Source: Asterias rubens (lineage: Eukaryota > Echinodermata > Asteroidea > Forcipulatida > Asteriidae). From it: a DNA stretch of 64,000 nt. This document shows, piece after piece, positions 23,145-35,465 of this stretch. The notes below the pieces were generated by a model, which saw only the letters and a list, made by a program, of their open reading frames with translations, had not been told where the DNA came from and ran no database searches. Positions within the stretch are counted from its first letter, which is position 1, and each line of letters starts with the position of its first letter. The position numbers and the translations under genes were made by a program. The stretch is taken from contig NC_047066.1 in NCBI RefSeq assembly GCF_902459465.1, forward strand, positions 21,765,047-21,829,046. Reading direction: 5' to 3'.

Positions 23145-24165
23145 CACTAGGGACACATTGCCACCTGGTCCTGGGGCTGAAGCAGTGTTCCCGTGCACAG
23201 TCCATGGATATGGCTATCATCCACTTACATAGGAGCTGAGCCTGGCTGGAGTGTCGGAGCAGAATGCCCTATCCTTCGCACATTTTTACATCTGAGTGCC
23301 TTTCTAAAGTGCACAAATGTCATGACCAGGTATCAAAGCCACACTGTGCTGTGTAAACACCAAAACGTGGGTCTGGATTTATTTTGCAATTCAGCCGCAA
23401 GATAAAGCAAGTTGTTTAGATGGTGTTAGGGCGCCCTCTTCGTGGTCACGGCATTATAAAGTGTTGCTGAAATAGGAGGAAAACAACAAAAACACTTCTC
23501 TTACAAAGTATTGCTTTTATTTTGTTTGCATAGGTCAGCCAGAGAGTCATGCCAGAGTTATTGTCAGTGGACATCCACCTCTCCACAAGTAGATGCATTG
23601 TACTTGCTGCTCAACATCAACGATGCCTTCTCCTCGGCAGGTAAATTTATAAATCATTAATTAAAACATTGTCGGATGAGGTTGTTCAGACTTTTGGCTG
23701 AATTCAGACTTTTTATGTCTGCCTTGTGAAGAAAATCAGACAATATTTTTTTTCCACAAATAAAGAAATCCTGCTCAATGGTCTACTTCTCTAGTGCTTT
23801 GGATACTGTTTCCAAAAGCTCCTTGGAATCTATAACCCCAGGGGTTACCAAACGTTAGAAATGACATCATTTCAACATACCTTTGAATTTGTATCCAAGT
23901 TTCAGACTTTGTTGTTAGTACTCTCACCACTGGGCCATGGATGGGCACTGTGATCAAGGGCTAAACTTAACTGTCACCAGTAGCACTTTAACACCTACGT
24001 CTTGGGCTGAAACACGGTTACAGCCATCATCCACTAGAAGCCTGGTTGGTAGAGCAGAATGCACTACTGGAACCTTCCCAACTTTTGACAAAGCAATTAT
24101 GGTTAGGTTCACAAGGGCACAATTGTCCCGACCAGGATTCAAACCCTCTGTTTTTAATCATTCAA
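23145..24165 (+). repeat. Two direct copies of a tRNA-like SINE-type repeat
   Basis: Copies at about 23145-23360 and 23965-24165 share GGGCTGAA, CATCATCCACT, GAGCAGAATGC and GACCAGG followed by TCAAA. The second has a B-box-like GGATTCAAACCC. Confidence 0.55.
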
Positions 24166-25270
24166 TCTTTATATCATGTACTTTATTTGCAAATCTGTGG
24201 AAATTAATTTAGTTTTTCAGTCTACGTGCACAGTTAAACAAAATTACAGGTGGAAATTCCACACATATTTTCATTTTGCAATTAATTGATAATTGACACT
24301 GTGCATACATTAAACAAGTGTTTGAAAAATTACTCTTGTTTCTCGCACTCATAAGATGTGAAGCATTTTTAGTAATTTAGTAAAGAAAAAGTTCATTCTA
24401 AATACCAGGTGTTTCATTACTTATTATATTAGGACTGATTACAAAACATAACCGTTTCTTCAAGCATTTTTTAATTTTGTTGTTTGTGTTTTCCTGATGC
24501 AGAGTGAGAGTTTCCCTCTTCAGCGAGATCTATTCATCATCAAGTACGCCTAGATGTGTGACACAAAGCTGCTGATGATATGCCTCTGATGTACACAGTC
24601 TGCTTTAAAGTGAACTCCTCTCTTTGCAGGTAAAACTTCTTAAAGCAATAACAAATATTGCTATTTTTAATAATAATAGTGGCTTCTTAAATAGCGCTCA
24701 TCCTTCACTCAGTGATGCTTAAGGTGCTTCAACACTGGTTTTTCCTGCAAGGTAATGTGGAACTATGTTTTGAATTGTAAAACCTACTCATTTTAACATA
24801 GCACCATGTAATGGTTTACAAGGTGCTGTGGGAAATATGCAAATGCCAATCAAACCAACACTGGGGCAAACCCCCTCTCTTTTTAATAAGTGCACTGGGT
24901 TCTTTTTACATGCTTTAGACAACACTCGGTACCTACTACTTTACGTCCCATCTGAAGGACGAAGCAATGGTTAAATGATTTTGCCAAATACAGTTAGTCT
25001 GTTGGGGTTAAAATTTCACTATCCTTACAGTTTTATACTTCCGAGGGATCTGAGATGGTTTAGGGAATGAAATACATGGTCAAGAGACCAGTGGTAATAA
25101 CGTTGGAGTGCTATGTGTGTCACTGAGTGATGGATTTGAGTGCTGTATGAAGCTCTGATTATTTTAAGTCACGTTCTACACGCACTAACATTTTGTAGTA
25201 ATACTATTATAACATTACATACTTTTGTATTTGCTGTTACAGAGCTCTCAAAGCTGAACTGAAATCCACG

Positions 25271-25470
25271 GAGCTATAAAGTGGATGTCTGTACACCGTC
25301 CATCGAGCTATAAAGTGGATGTCTGTGCACCGTCCATCGAGCTATAAAGTGGATGTCTGTGCACCGTCCATCGAGCTATAAAGTGGATGTCTGTGCACCG
25401 TCCATCGAGCTATAAAGTGGATGTCTGTGCACCGTCCATCGAGCTATAAAGTGGATGTCTGTGCACTGCA
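25271..25470. repeat. 34-bp minisatellite, six units
   Basis: Units GAGCTATAAAGTGGATGTCT GTGCACCGTCCATC start at 25271, 25305, 25339, 25373, 25407 and 25441. The last diverges after GTGCACTG. The unit length is not a multiple of three. Confidence 0.95.
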
Positions 25471-26199
25471 CGTCATCAAGATTCTTTATCCCACTGAGAA
25501 GGTACATGCCTGATAGGGCCTACACGATGTTAAATCATATTACGATATCGGGGGTCAAATATTACACTGGACCATAGGCCCTAGGCCACTTACTTCAAGT
25601 TTCGGGCCAGTAAACTCCTGACCCTGACTAGACAAGTCTGACAGTCTTGTGTTTTTCAATTGACCTGTGGTCTAGTATCAAATTTGAGCCCTGAGTATCT
25701 GCTACAACATGGAAAAAACATAAAAATTATATTTGTTAAGTTGACATTACGAATGATACTTTCTTAAATTGAGAGGTGCATTTTGGGCTTAATTCTTTAT
25801 TACTAAATGGAAGTTTTAGTGTTAAGTAGTTATTAATCGGTATCTACAATTTCTATTTGGGCATAAAAAGGTAATAATTAAGATGTTCAGAGCATTGTAG
25901 GACCACCTTTAATGTAGATATTTCATTTGTTTGTATTTCATAGGTGTGGTATCTTGAGGAGTCCTCAGTCACAAAGTATTTTCCTGAGACCTACAGTTGC
26001 CTATCACAGACCATTCTTCTCCTACTTTGCGATTGCATCATAACTGACACACAATGGAATGGCAATCATCTTTGGATATGCTGCTTGCTTTATTGAGTGA
26101 CATGCCCCTTTCCTTTCACTAATTTAGAAGTGTAAAGAGTTACAACAGCAAGGTGCGTTGTGTTACTTTTTTTACACTAACAATAAAAAAAAGTAATGC

Positions 26200-27580
26200 A
26201 TGTTAATAACTGCATGTCAAGTACATCCCCAGTGCATGAATAACATTGACATAAATCGTCAGCTCAGTGCTATGAGGTCAGTAATTGTAATTCCAAGTTT
26301 GTATTGATCAAAATGTCATGCGCTTACATTCAAAACTAAAGTCAAATTTCACAAATCAATGTTTTACCTAGAAAATTAATGTTTCTTTTTGATGCCTTGA
26401 AAGACCACTCTTAAAAAAACACATTTACCAGTTTGTTTTGATCAAAAGGTAATTATACTCGACAAAAATTAACAAATCAATGTTTTAAATAGAAACTTAA
26501 AGTTTCGTTTTGATGCCTTGAAGACCATTCTTGATCACGAGTTTCCATTTACCAGGAGCCCCAAAATATGCAAAAGAAATTTCATCAAACCCATTCAAAT
26601 TGCACTAGAGGCCTAATAGTTCTGAGCAGACGATTTATGTACTTTTCATAAGTAATTAAAGTAATGAAGCAGTTATGCATTTGTGAAGTGATCAAGCTGA
26701 ATGAGTCGTTTGTTTGAAATATCAGTATCGAGAAACAACCTAGAACAGACCAACAGGGGTGTTTCAAACATTTTTGTGTGTGTAAATTTAGATGAGAAAA
26801 TATATTTAATTTCATATTGGCAACTTTTGATAAAAAATGTGTTAAAATGAGCATTGAAAGAAAATGTGCAGAGGTATTTTCAATAAACCCTATTTTCTTA
26901 GTTTCATTCTTTGTAGTCAAATGTGGTGTCAACATGGGGCTTAAAAACAAAGCAAAGGTTATTCTATGTTCAAATGGGTTGTATAAACAAAACTTAATTG
27001 GTTTGACAAACATTTCATTTTGCTTGATCACATCACATTTTAGAACTATTTTAAATAATAGATTAATTTATGTTGCCGGGGGGGGGGGGGGTTCACTTAA
27101 TGGTGTTGCAGATGTGGGACGTTAGCAAGTAGATATAAATGCAGCCTCTATATACAAGCTTTGGTGTGTAATGACAACCTCTTTATGAGTAAACCAGGCG
27201 TTTCAATAATGTGGACACAATTGCGCAAAAAAGGGTTGAGTTTAAAGGGACGGTATATGTTTGGTAATCACTCATCAAATTAATGGCAATAAAAAGAAGA
27301 ACATCCAGTAACTTTTGATGATATAAAAGCATTTTTGAGAATCGTTTAAGTACCAAAATAACAATTTGGATATGGAAAAAAAAATATCCCTCCAAATTTG
27401 AGTCTGAGAAAGGTTTCTGTCAGATACGTTTCTCAGATTGTGTTTTCCAGTTACGGACATAAAAGCTCCGGACTTTTGGCGATATCTCAAACAGGCCACC
27501 ACCTTTTGAAATGAAAGTTTTATTGTATTTATCTACATTGATTTAGGATTAAAACAAGCAAACATTCCAAATACCAATGG
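26200..27580. other. AT-rich intergenic DNA, no gene seen
   Basis: Chance ORFs of up to 148 codons lack family features. Two short related segments with GTTTTGATGCCTTGAA occur near 26387 and 26507. A G-run is at about 27077. Confidence 0.5.
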
Positions 27581-27793
27581 TATAGACGATGTGACCTCTG
27601 ACATCATTCGAAAACCATGACATGATTCGCGCGCATACCGCCGGCAAAACCTTTGTGTTTTGGCAGCCAGCTAAAAAGTGTATATGCAATCTTACCATGA
27701 CTACGTGTCTTTTTGCCCGGCGAAACATGACGTATACAGTGTTTTTGTCAACAGAGGGCGGTTTGAATGTAAACATAGGTCACATCGTCTATA
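27581..27793. mobile_element. MITE with TATAGACGATGTGACCT ends
   Basis: The 17-bp terminal inverted repeat TATAGACGATGTGACCT is perfect at both ends. It is an inverted relative of 6431-6640, which has lost one clean end. Confidence 0.88.
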
Positions 27794-28379
27794 TGTTCCC
27801 TTTAAAGGGATAATATAGGATAGTAAAAGAGACATAGACCTCAATCATGAATCTAGGCAATTTGTATAAACTTATTGCCACAGGCAATTCATAGAAAAAT
27901 ACAAATATTCAACCTAAAATTGTACCAGGTGCAAACTTTTCTGGAACACTTGTTTTAAACCCTTCAGATAGTTGTAAAACAATATAAAGAAAAAAGACCC
28001 TTGAGTGTGCTAGTGTGACTTTTTTGGGGGGGGGGGGTGGGGGTCACAACTTGTAAAATATTAATAAACAATTGTGTCCATATAATCACTAAGATAAATA
28101 AATGGTGCTTGAAAAGGTTAAGAAAAAAAACCCCAAAACAATGGTAGTAGAAAGCGCTGGAAATCGTCAGTGCAGAAAAGTTTACTCTTAAGCTTTAAAG
28201 TTGTAGTATCTGGATTATTATTAATGTTAAATTGACAGTATTTTGTAGTTTTTATTGACTTGAAATGGCTGAATAAAATTATTCTATAAATGTAGCAAGA
28301 AATCTGTTTTTCCTCTCATTTTAGAGTTTATAGGCCTATGTAGTTCATTAAGGTTATGCTCTGCATTATGTGTTGACAT

Positions 28380-29815
28380 ATTAATTAAACCTACTTGAAC
28401 AAACCATCAATTAACAAAAATACAACACCTTTAACAACAAAGTCTGGTCAAACATTTAATAAATGAAACACCACGCCTTTAATTACAAAATCTAGTCAAA
28501 CCTTTAATAAATAAAATACCACACCTTTAAACAACTAAATGTATAGTCAAACCTACAATAAATAAATAAAAACACCTTTAAAAGCTCCAGTTATAGTCAA
28601 ACCTGTAATCTATTCAAAGCTTTAATAAATAAAATAACACACCTTTAAACTTAAAATCTAGTACCTTTAAACAAATTTAAATAAACAAAATGCCACTCGG
28701 TTAAACCCAAAATGTGTTTAAACATTCATTAAATAAAATACTGACCTTTAAACACAAATCTATATATTCCTTTAAACACGTTTTAAACCTATGCAAATTT
28801 TAACAAATAAAATACCACATCTTTAAACACAAAATCAACATATACCTTTAAACACAACATCTAAAGTACCTTTAAACACATCTTAAACCTACGCAAACTT
28901 TAATAAAAAAAAGTACCACACTTTTAAACACAAAATCTAGTCATACCTTCATTAAATAAAATACCACACCTTTAACGACAAATCTACATATACCTTTTAA
29001 CACAAAATCTATAGTACCTTTAAACACACCTTTAACCTACGCAAACTTTGATAAATAAAATACCACACCTTTAAACACAAATCTACATATACCTTTAAAC
29101 ACAAAATTTATAGTACCTTTAAACACATCTTAAACCTCAGAACTTTAATAAATAAAATACCAACCCCTAGTGACTGCCATTTAGCACTGCATATTTATAA
29201 ATAAAAAAATTAACATACCTTTAATACCAAAATCTAGTTAAACCATCAATACATAAAATAATGTACCTTTAAACCTAAATTTATAGTTAAACCCGCAGTA
29301 AATAAAACAACACCTTTAAAACCAAATTCACGTAAATAAATCAAATAATGCACCTTTTAAAAATAATTCTGTATTCAAGCTTGCAATAAATAAAATTAAA
29401 TCACCTTTAATAAATAAAATACCACACTTTTAAATAAAAACCTACATTAACTTTAAACATTTAGAACCTACACAAACCTACAATAAATAAAATACCTCAC
29501 CTTTAAACACAAAATCTAGTCAAACCTTTAATACATAAAATAAAACACCTTTAAATACAAAATCGAATCGAAAAATTATATAATGAACTTTAATAACTAA
29601 TTCTATAGTCAAACTTGCAATAAATAAAATTTAAACACCTTTAATAAATAAAAATACCACGCATTTAAATAAAAAACCTACATGAACCTTTAAACACATT
29701 TAAAACCAACACAAACTTTAATAAATAAAATACCACAACTTTAAACACAAAATGTAGTCAAACCTTTAATAAATAAAATACCACACCTTTAAAAATAACT
29801 TCAGATGTAAATAAC
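28380..29815. repeat. Degenerate AT-rich tandem repeat
   Basis: Irregular reiteration of CCTTTAATAAATAAAATACC and ACACCTTTAAACACAAAATC over about 1.4 kb, with a loose period near 40-50 bp. Many AATAAA hexamers arise as a by-product. No gene. Confidence 0.85.
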
Positions 29816-29937
29816 CACCTTTTTAAATTACTTTGCAAAATATGGCCGCCAAACCTTCATCAAATACTGCGTAAAATCTTTTAAGTCTGGAGCAGCCTCA
29901 TTTGTTCCTCGGAAGCCTACCCCGCAGCCATCCAGCC

Positions 29938-30006
29938 CGTACCCTAACCCTAACGCAAGCCGTACCCTAAAAACCCTAATGCGAGCCCGTACCCTAACCC
30001 TAACGC
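29938..30006. repeat. Telomere-like CCCTAA repeats
   Basis: Short runs of ACCCTAACCCTAACGC separated by GCAAGCCGT-type spacers. Interstitial, only a few units. Confidence 0.6.
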
Positions 30007-30149
30007 AATCCCTCCCAGCACAACTCCACTACTAGCAATGCAGTCCCAACCAAAGTGACTGCCATATAACAATCAATTTAAACATTTGAATTAATCACCA
30101 AATTCCAGTTTATTACAGAAACATCCCAGACCCTAGTCCAGTACCATCA

Positions 30150-30475
30150 ATCCAGCCCCTCAGCAGCCCAACCCCACTGCCAAGCATCCAGCCCTGACCC
30201 TAACCCCAACTCTCCAAGCCCAACGTCACTGCCAGGCATCCAGTCCTCCAAGACCCCAACCCTAACTCTCAGATCAGTCAGTGACTGCCATCCAACCCTC
30301 CAGCCCCTCAGCAGCCCAACCCCACTGCCAGGCATCCAGCCCTGACCCTAACCCCAACTCTCCAAGCCCAACGTCACTGCCAGGCATCCAGTCCTCCAAG
30401 ACCCCAACCCTAACTCTCAGATCAGTCAGTGACTGCCATCCAACCCTCCAGCCCCTCAGCAGCCCAACTCCAGTG
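30150..30475. repeat. 148-bp C-rich tandem repeat, about 2.2 units
   Basis: CCCCTCAGCAGCCCAAC recurs at 30156, 30304 and 30452. The units contain ACCCTAACCCCAACTCTCCA and GTCACTGCCAGGCATCCAG. Confidence 0.92.
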
Positions 30476-30713
30476 ACTGCCTTAAAGAACTCCAGTCCCA
30501 TCAGCAACCCAGCTCTACCGACTGCCTTTTAGCCCTCCATCCCCTCAGCCCAAAGAAATCTGAGCCAGCAAGGCCCTTGGTCAACCCTCAGATCAGCTAG
30601 AAATCCAAGGCTCGAGCAAGGCAAAACTTTTGGTGAGAAATTTCTGAAAAATTTTCTAAGTCCAAATGCGGCAAGTTTATCACTCCAAAAACCGTTAGAT
30701 TTTCATAACAGCT

Positions 30714-30905
30714 CGTAGCACAGCGGTGAAGGCCAGAGACTACAGAGCGGAAGGTCCCCGGTTCAAGCCCTACCCATTTTTACTAGAATTTAAAAAAATT
30801 CTTTATTTTAATGGTAAAAGGGTCCTGGAGAGGATTTGAACCCACCCGGCTCACAGCCCCAGGATTCTGGGGGCTGTGAGCTAGCCCGCTGCGCTACGGC
30901 GGCTC
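30714..30905. repeat. Two opposed tRNA-like sequences
   Basis: Plus strand 30714-30780 has TAGCACAGCGG (A-box-like) and GGTTCAAGCCC (B-box-like). Minus strand about 30826-30905 has TAGCGCAGCGGGCTAGC and GGGTTCAAATCC, with a long arm that pairs CTCACAGCCCC with GGGGCTGTGAG. Neither closes a proper acceptor stem. They look like tRNA-derived repeats rather than genes. Confidence 0.5.
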
Positions 30906-32380
30906 TTGAAAAAATTTGCTCGGAACTAATATTTAAACCTTAGGATGGGGGGGGGGTCAAAAAAAATAAAAAATTTAAATGAGATGAGACCTATGAACTT
31001 TGACATCACCAGAAAAGCAAATGAGAGAAAAAGAAAATTTGAAGACATTCAATACTTTAAAGAGGATCTTTATTCACCAATGATAAATACAAACAATAGT
31101 TATTAGAAGTAAACAAGATACGAATAATTATGGGTAAATTTAGGCATTTATACAAGTATTTAAAATAAAAATAACTCTAATTTCCTTTAGCTAAATTAAT
31201 TAATTAGTTACTTAGAAACGCAGAAAATTAAAGGCATCAATTTCCAGTCAGCATACTTAATCAAAATTTGTTTTTAACCTTATTCAAACGCAAGCCATGT
31301 TTAAACTTGTTCTACAAATTTAAAGAAATTGTTTCTTTCCAGTACCTCAATGAGGTTTTTTTATACAACACTGTATGATACTTAATGAATCGTGTACATG
31401 GTATGAAGATGTTTTGCATCCTTCACTTAATAGCACGCAAATCAACATAAATAAAGTGTTTAAAAACACTGATGTTTTTTAACGTTAGTTGCCAATGTTT
31501 TGGTAGAAACCCCATGTGATAATTAGTGCTTATAGATTGAATACATGGCTCGCTATAATATACAACTTTTATTAATATTTGTCTACGTACATAATATTCT
31601 TAGTGTGACTACTTCTACCCTTGCGATTAGCAACAAATTGTTCAGCTTTATATAATGGGGGGGGGGGGGGGGGGTCATACTATTATCATAAGGGGCGTCT
31701 TTTGGACACCTTAATTTTGAGATCTCTGCTTGACATTTTTACATGTTACTTATTGTATTGTAAGCAAACAATTTTGTCCCCCTGTTGTTAAATTTCCAGC
31801 ATATTTTGACACATTTGTAACCAATCGTTTTTTGCTAAAACCTTGGGGGTGCAAGGGGATGCATCATTTCTTTCTAGGGTGCACTTCTGGTAAATTGAAA
31901 CGATTTATCTTCAGTAAGCCGTTGTTTTGGCATTATTTGTTTTTTCTCAAGATAACCCGAGGTGGAGGTAAATACACACAGTTTTGAGTGTTTTAAAACA
32001 TTAAAGTTACTACAAATATCGAGTTTGCCAACTGCGACATTTACATCCAGTAATTGTTTATTTCAAAGGCCCAGAGTGCAAATGGGGAAGGGGAGTTGCA
32101 TTGACACCAATTGAGGGAGGGGGCACCCCACCCCCTTGTTACAACACTGTAAACCACAGTTTGTTTAATTAGGCTAATTAAAGTGTACACAAAAATATTT
32201 CATCATAGTGACTGTATACAATATCCACAATGCTTACAACATTTTATTGTGTTTATCAATTTTATTACAATATCGTGGGCCATCATGACAACATGATCAC
32301 ACCGACTACCCTCACCCATCATAATACCTAGGGGAGGATAAGACTCGCCCTTGGTCTTACTAACAATTTCACATACATTA
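30906..32380. other. AT-rich intergenic DNA, no gene seen
   Basis: G-runs at about 30948 and 31657-31673. Only chance ORFs. Confidence 0.5.
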
Positions 32381-32582
32381 CAGTGATGATCTCGAGGAAG
32401 TACCCCCAAAACACGCGAGTGCCGCGAGCGAGAACGAGATTTTTTCGAGTTTTATCGAGGGGAAATTCAACCCCTCGAAAAGCCAAACCCCTCGCTCGAA
32501 ACCTGCTCGTAATCGCACGATCCACACAGCTGTAAAAATCACAGGGAAGCGAGGAATTACGAGGGCTCTTCGAGGATCACTG
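32381..32582. mobile_element. Probable MITE with CAGTGATGATCTCGAGGAAG end
   Basis: The left CAGTGAT...CTCGAGGA is matched, inverted, by TCTTCGAGGATCACTG on the right. A related right end (GGGTACTTCCTCGAGATCAC) is at 37223-37247, closing a CTCGA-rich segment from about 37010. Confidence 0.6.
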
Positions 32583-34737
32583 ACCCGTGAAGACAAAGTT
32601 GATTTCTAACTGAAGATCAACCCAATTGAAGACGGTGCCATACAGGCTCTAGCGGCTACGTAGAAAAGGTTTTGAAAAGTGTACCACTACTTTGTAGTGA
32701 GGTTTACATGATTTCAAAAGCGTCTTTGTTACAAAAAAAGAATATATTAGATTTCCATTGGGGGATGCAGGCATGTTCTGAGCACTGACAAAACGCGGAG
32801 ATTTACCTGTCAGAATTCGTTGTTTTAACACGATCTCTGGTCCACAAAAATTGCCATCTACATGATTTCGATCGTTCCATACTTAAGCGTCTTCAGTGTA
32901 CAGATTCACGGCTTGGCCGCAGGATTTGGTCTCAAATTACGGCAATGTACAGAATGCGTGAACATTATCGGAATCGCGCTACTTGCTACGTGTATTTTGC
33001 ACTCACTGTGCCCCTGTTTAGTGCTTGCACTGCGCTTTCTGAGCCATGCTGCGCTGCGGCAGTGATAACTTGGGCCTCGTGTAGCGATAACTTGGGCCTC
33101 GTGTAGTTTCAATGGCGGCGTACAAAGTGAAATGTATTACATTCTGCGTTCGGACTGCCAATCATTCTGCACAGCTGGCTTTTTTTTATTTTCTCCCGCT
33201 TGTTTGGTCCCCCACCGGCTCTCAGACTGTTACAGCATTTCATGTTATCGAAGGAGACTGCAAGTAAAATTACTACAAATGATTCTGCGAGGCTGATTTT
33301 TATTTTCTATGCAGAGGTGACAGGAGTGGGGTATGGAATTCTTCCTAAGGCCCAAATCATAAATCGAGATATTGTATGAATTCAAAGGAGATAATATGAA
33401 TTTCTTAATTGTTATAAGTTTTATCATTTGAAGTGGGACGTTTTCATGGTCAGAGAGGTCTTAAAACAGAGCTCATATAAATGGTGAACTTTGTATTGCC
33501 CTAATGAGGTACATGTAGGCCTAATGTGAAATCTCCATCTAGAAAAGACTTCATGTTTCTGTTATTTATTTTTTAAAATAAAGTATCACATTATACATGT
33601 GTTAAGATGTACATTTTTTGTACAGATAATTTTTAAATCTCCAAATGCTGCGTGGCAACTGACTTAAAGAAAGCATATCTTTTTGGGAACATTACCAAAC
33701 GTTTTGGGGTAAAAACAATTAATTTATAATATAATTTATATGGGGGGGGGGATTTCCTGCCTATCAGTATTTTGTTGTTTGTTGAATTTGTTATATGCTT
33801 GTCATCGCTTTTAACTTCATTAAAGCTAATTTAAAATCGATTTTTGTGCAAAATTTAATAACGTTTCCTTTAGATATGAATGTATTTATTTTCACCAATT
33901 ATCGTTGTCTCAAATTTAACGATCATGTAAATTTTAAATGGATGTTTCATTTTTCTGCCTGTCCAACAGGACGAGCTGGTTTGGAGGCGACTTTGTTGGA
34001 GCTAGGGTGTGAAATGACCAGCCCCCAATTGGAGACCTATAGGGTGACCTACTATATACCTCTTTTGTTTGTACTTTTTAGCAACAATTCCATTGGTTTT
34101 GAACACGATTTCCAACTTGGACCTTTCCAGAACCGGGGACCCTTCCTGAACCGGGGGCCTTAAAGTCCTCTTTTGTTATAGGTCACCTTTTCAACAATAG
34201 CAGCACGTGTAATTCTGTAAGCATTTTTTACATTTTTTTTAGGGGTACCAATTATTTTTCTTTCCTTTAAAAACAGATGTAATATAGACTTCATCCGTGA
34301 ACAAAGTCGTGGTTTCCTACAATGTTTTGTCGGTTCCTTTTGAAAAGTTCTGTTTTCTAAAATTGATAACATTAGAACAAAACAATTTGTAACGAAAGAA
34401 AGAATTTAAAAACTTTATCCCTTAAGACCTTATCAGAAGGCTTTTTGTCAACAGGTTTTGCTTTTTTTTTTTTTTTTTTTTTACATTAAATGAACAATTT
34501 TGCTAAAAAGAAGAAATATATTATAAGTAATTTAAATCGGAAAGGTTTTTTAATTTATAAATTTTCTTTGTAAATCAAGTTTAATTATTTACTTCTATTG
34601 TGTTTATGTGCATGTTTTTATGGGGAAACAAGCCGTTCATGAAAAGGAAAACACTAACTAGTGTGGGCGGGTTCTTTTATTTATTGGACTTATATTCATA
34701 ACAACAGATTCAATCTGGACCGGTTTGTTTGTGGGAC
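32583..34737. other. Intergenic, no gene recognised
   Basis: A 22-bp direct repeat (GATAACTTGGGCCTCGTGTA core) is at 33063-33107. A 122-codon ORF at 33795-34163 has no family features. Confidence 0.45.
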
Positions 34738-35085
34738 TTAGTACCCAGTTGCTCTGCCTTGGTTCTCTATCACTGCCGGGATGACTTTTTGGATGTGGTT
34801 GATCTATCTTTTGCAAGATTCGGGAGTCACTCTTGTTTCCCAAAACAGCTTGATACCACCGACGAGTTGCTCCTTGTTAGTGGGCTTGACTCGACGAGGC
34901 AGGAAGTGTTTGAACTCGTGCCACAGGTTTTCTATTGGGTTAAGATCTGGACTTTCAGCAGGCGTTGGCATCCAGTTGATCCTTTCTAGCCTTCATGAAA
35001 TCCTTGTTTTCATTTGAGGTGTGTTTCGGATCGTTGTCCTGCTGGAACCGATGACCATCCGGGAACTGGGCTTGGAAGTGGATTG
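34738..35085 (-). pseudogene. Tc1/mariner transposase, C-terminal fragment, broken
   Basis: The minus strand reads FQQDNDPKHTSNENKDF, then after a frameshift SPDLNPIENLWHEFK, then a C-terminal helix region ending GRATGY and a stop at 34738-34740. An in-frame TAG falls near 34815. The motifs carry the last two acidic positions of the DDE/D catalytic triad in the family. The N-terminal two thirds are missing, so it is dead. Confidence 0.85.
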
Positions 35086-35465
35086 TAGAATTCCCGCCCG
35101 TAACTTTTTAAGTACCGGTCCCTTACCGTGATTTGTTTAATGGAGTAACAAATATTTAATTGCCGCCCGTAGCCTATATACCTGAATTTTTTTCAACGGA
35201 GGATTATTAGAATTCCCGCCCTGTACATTTTTAATGGAAGCGCATTAAGTACCGGTGTAGAATTCCCGTCACGTAATTGTTATTAATGAAGTAAATAAAA
35301 TCAGCCAAGTTTTGTTGTGTTCCTTTTTTGAAATAGAAGTGGATTGTACAATTCCAGCCCCGTAAATTGTAAACGGGAGTTCATTGTACAATTCCCGTCC
35401 GGTAAACAGCCTATTTCAAAATAAGTAATCATACATTTCCCACTCTGTAATGTGTTTAATGGAAA
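35086..35465. repeat. Degenerate repeat with AGAATTCCCGCCCGTAA core
   Basis: Variants of TAGAATTCCCGCCC occur near 35089, 35211, 35261, 35349 and 35388 at irregular spacing, with a further relative near 36890. Confidence 0.6.

Larger units (their letters stand above)
22340..26200 (+). ncRNA. Possible spliced transcript of unclear coding potential
   Basis: A chain of good splice signals runs on the plus strand: a donor after ATGG at 22466 (GTGAGT), exon-like segments 23533-23640, 24503-24629 and about 25241-25500, an acceptor near 25943, and AATAAA at 26182. The segments share no long frame. Joining ATGG to 23533 gives only about 20 codons before a stop, and the fourth segment holds a 34-bp repeat that shifts frame with every unit. 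A long non-coding RNA, or a decayed gene, fits best. Exon borders are by eye. Confidence 0.3.

Noticed and set aside
26585..27031. 148-codon minus-strand ORF
   Set aside because: AT-rich, no domain, no splice context; likely chance.
30714..30905. tRNA genes
   Set aside because: A- and B-box-like motifs are present but acceptor stems do not pair and one has an extra long arm; more like SINE heads.
33795..34163. 122-codon plus-strand ORF
   Set aside because: No recognisable motif and its end runs into a C/G-rich short repeat; likely chance.
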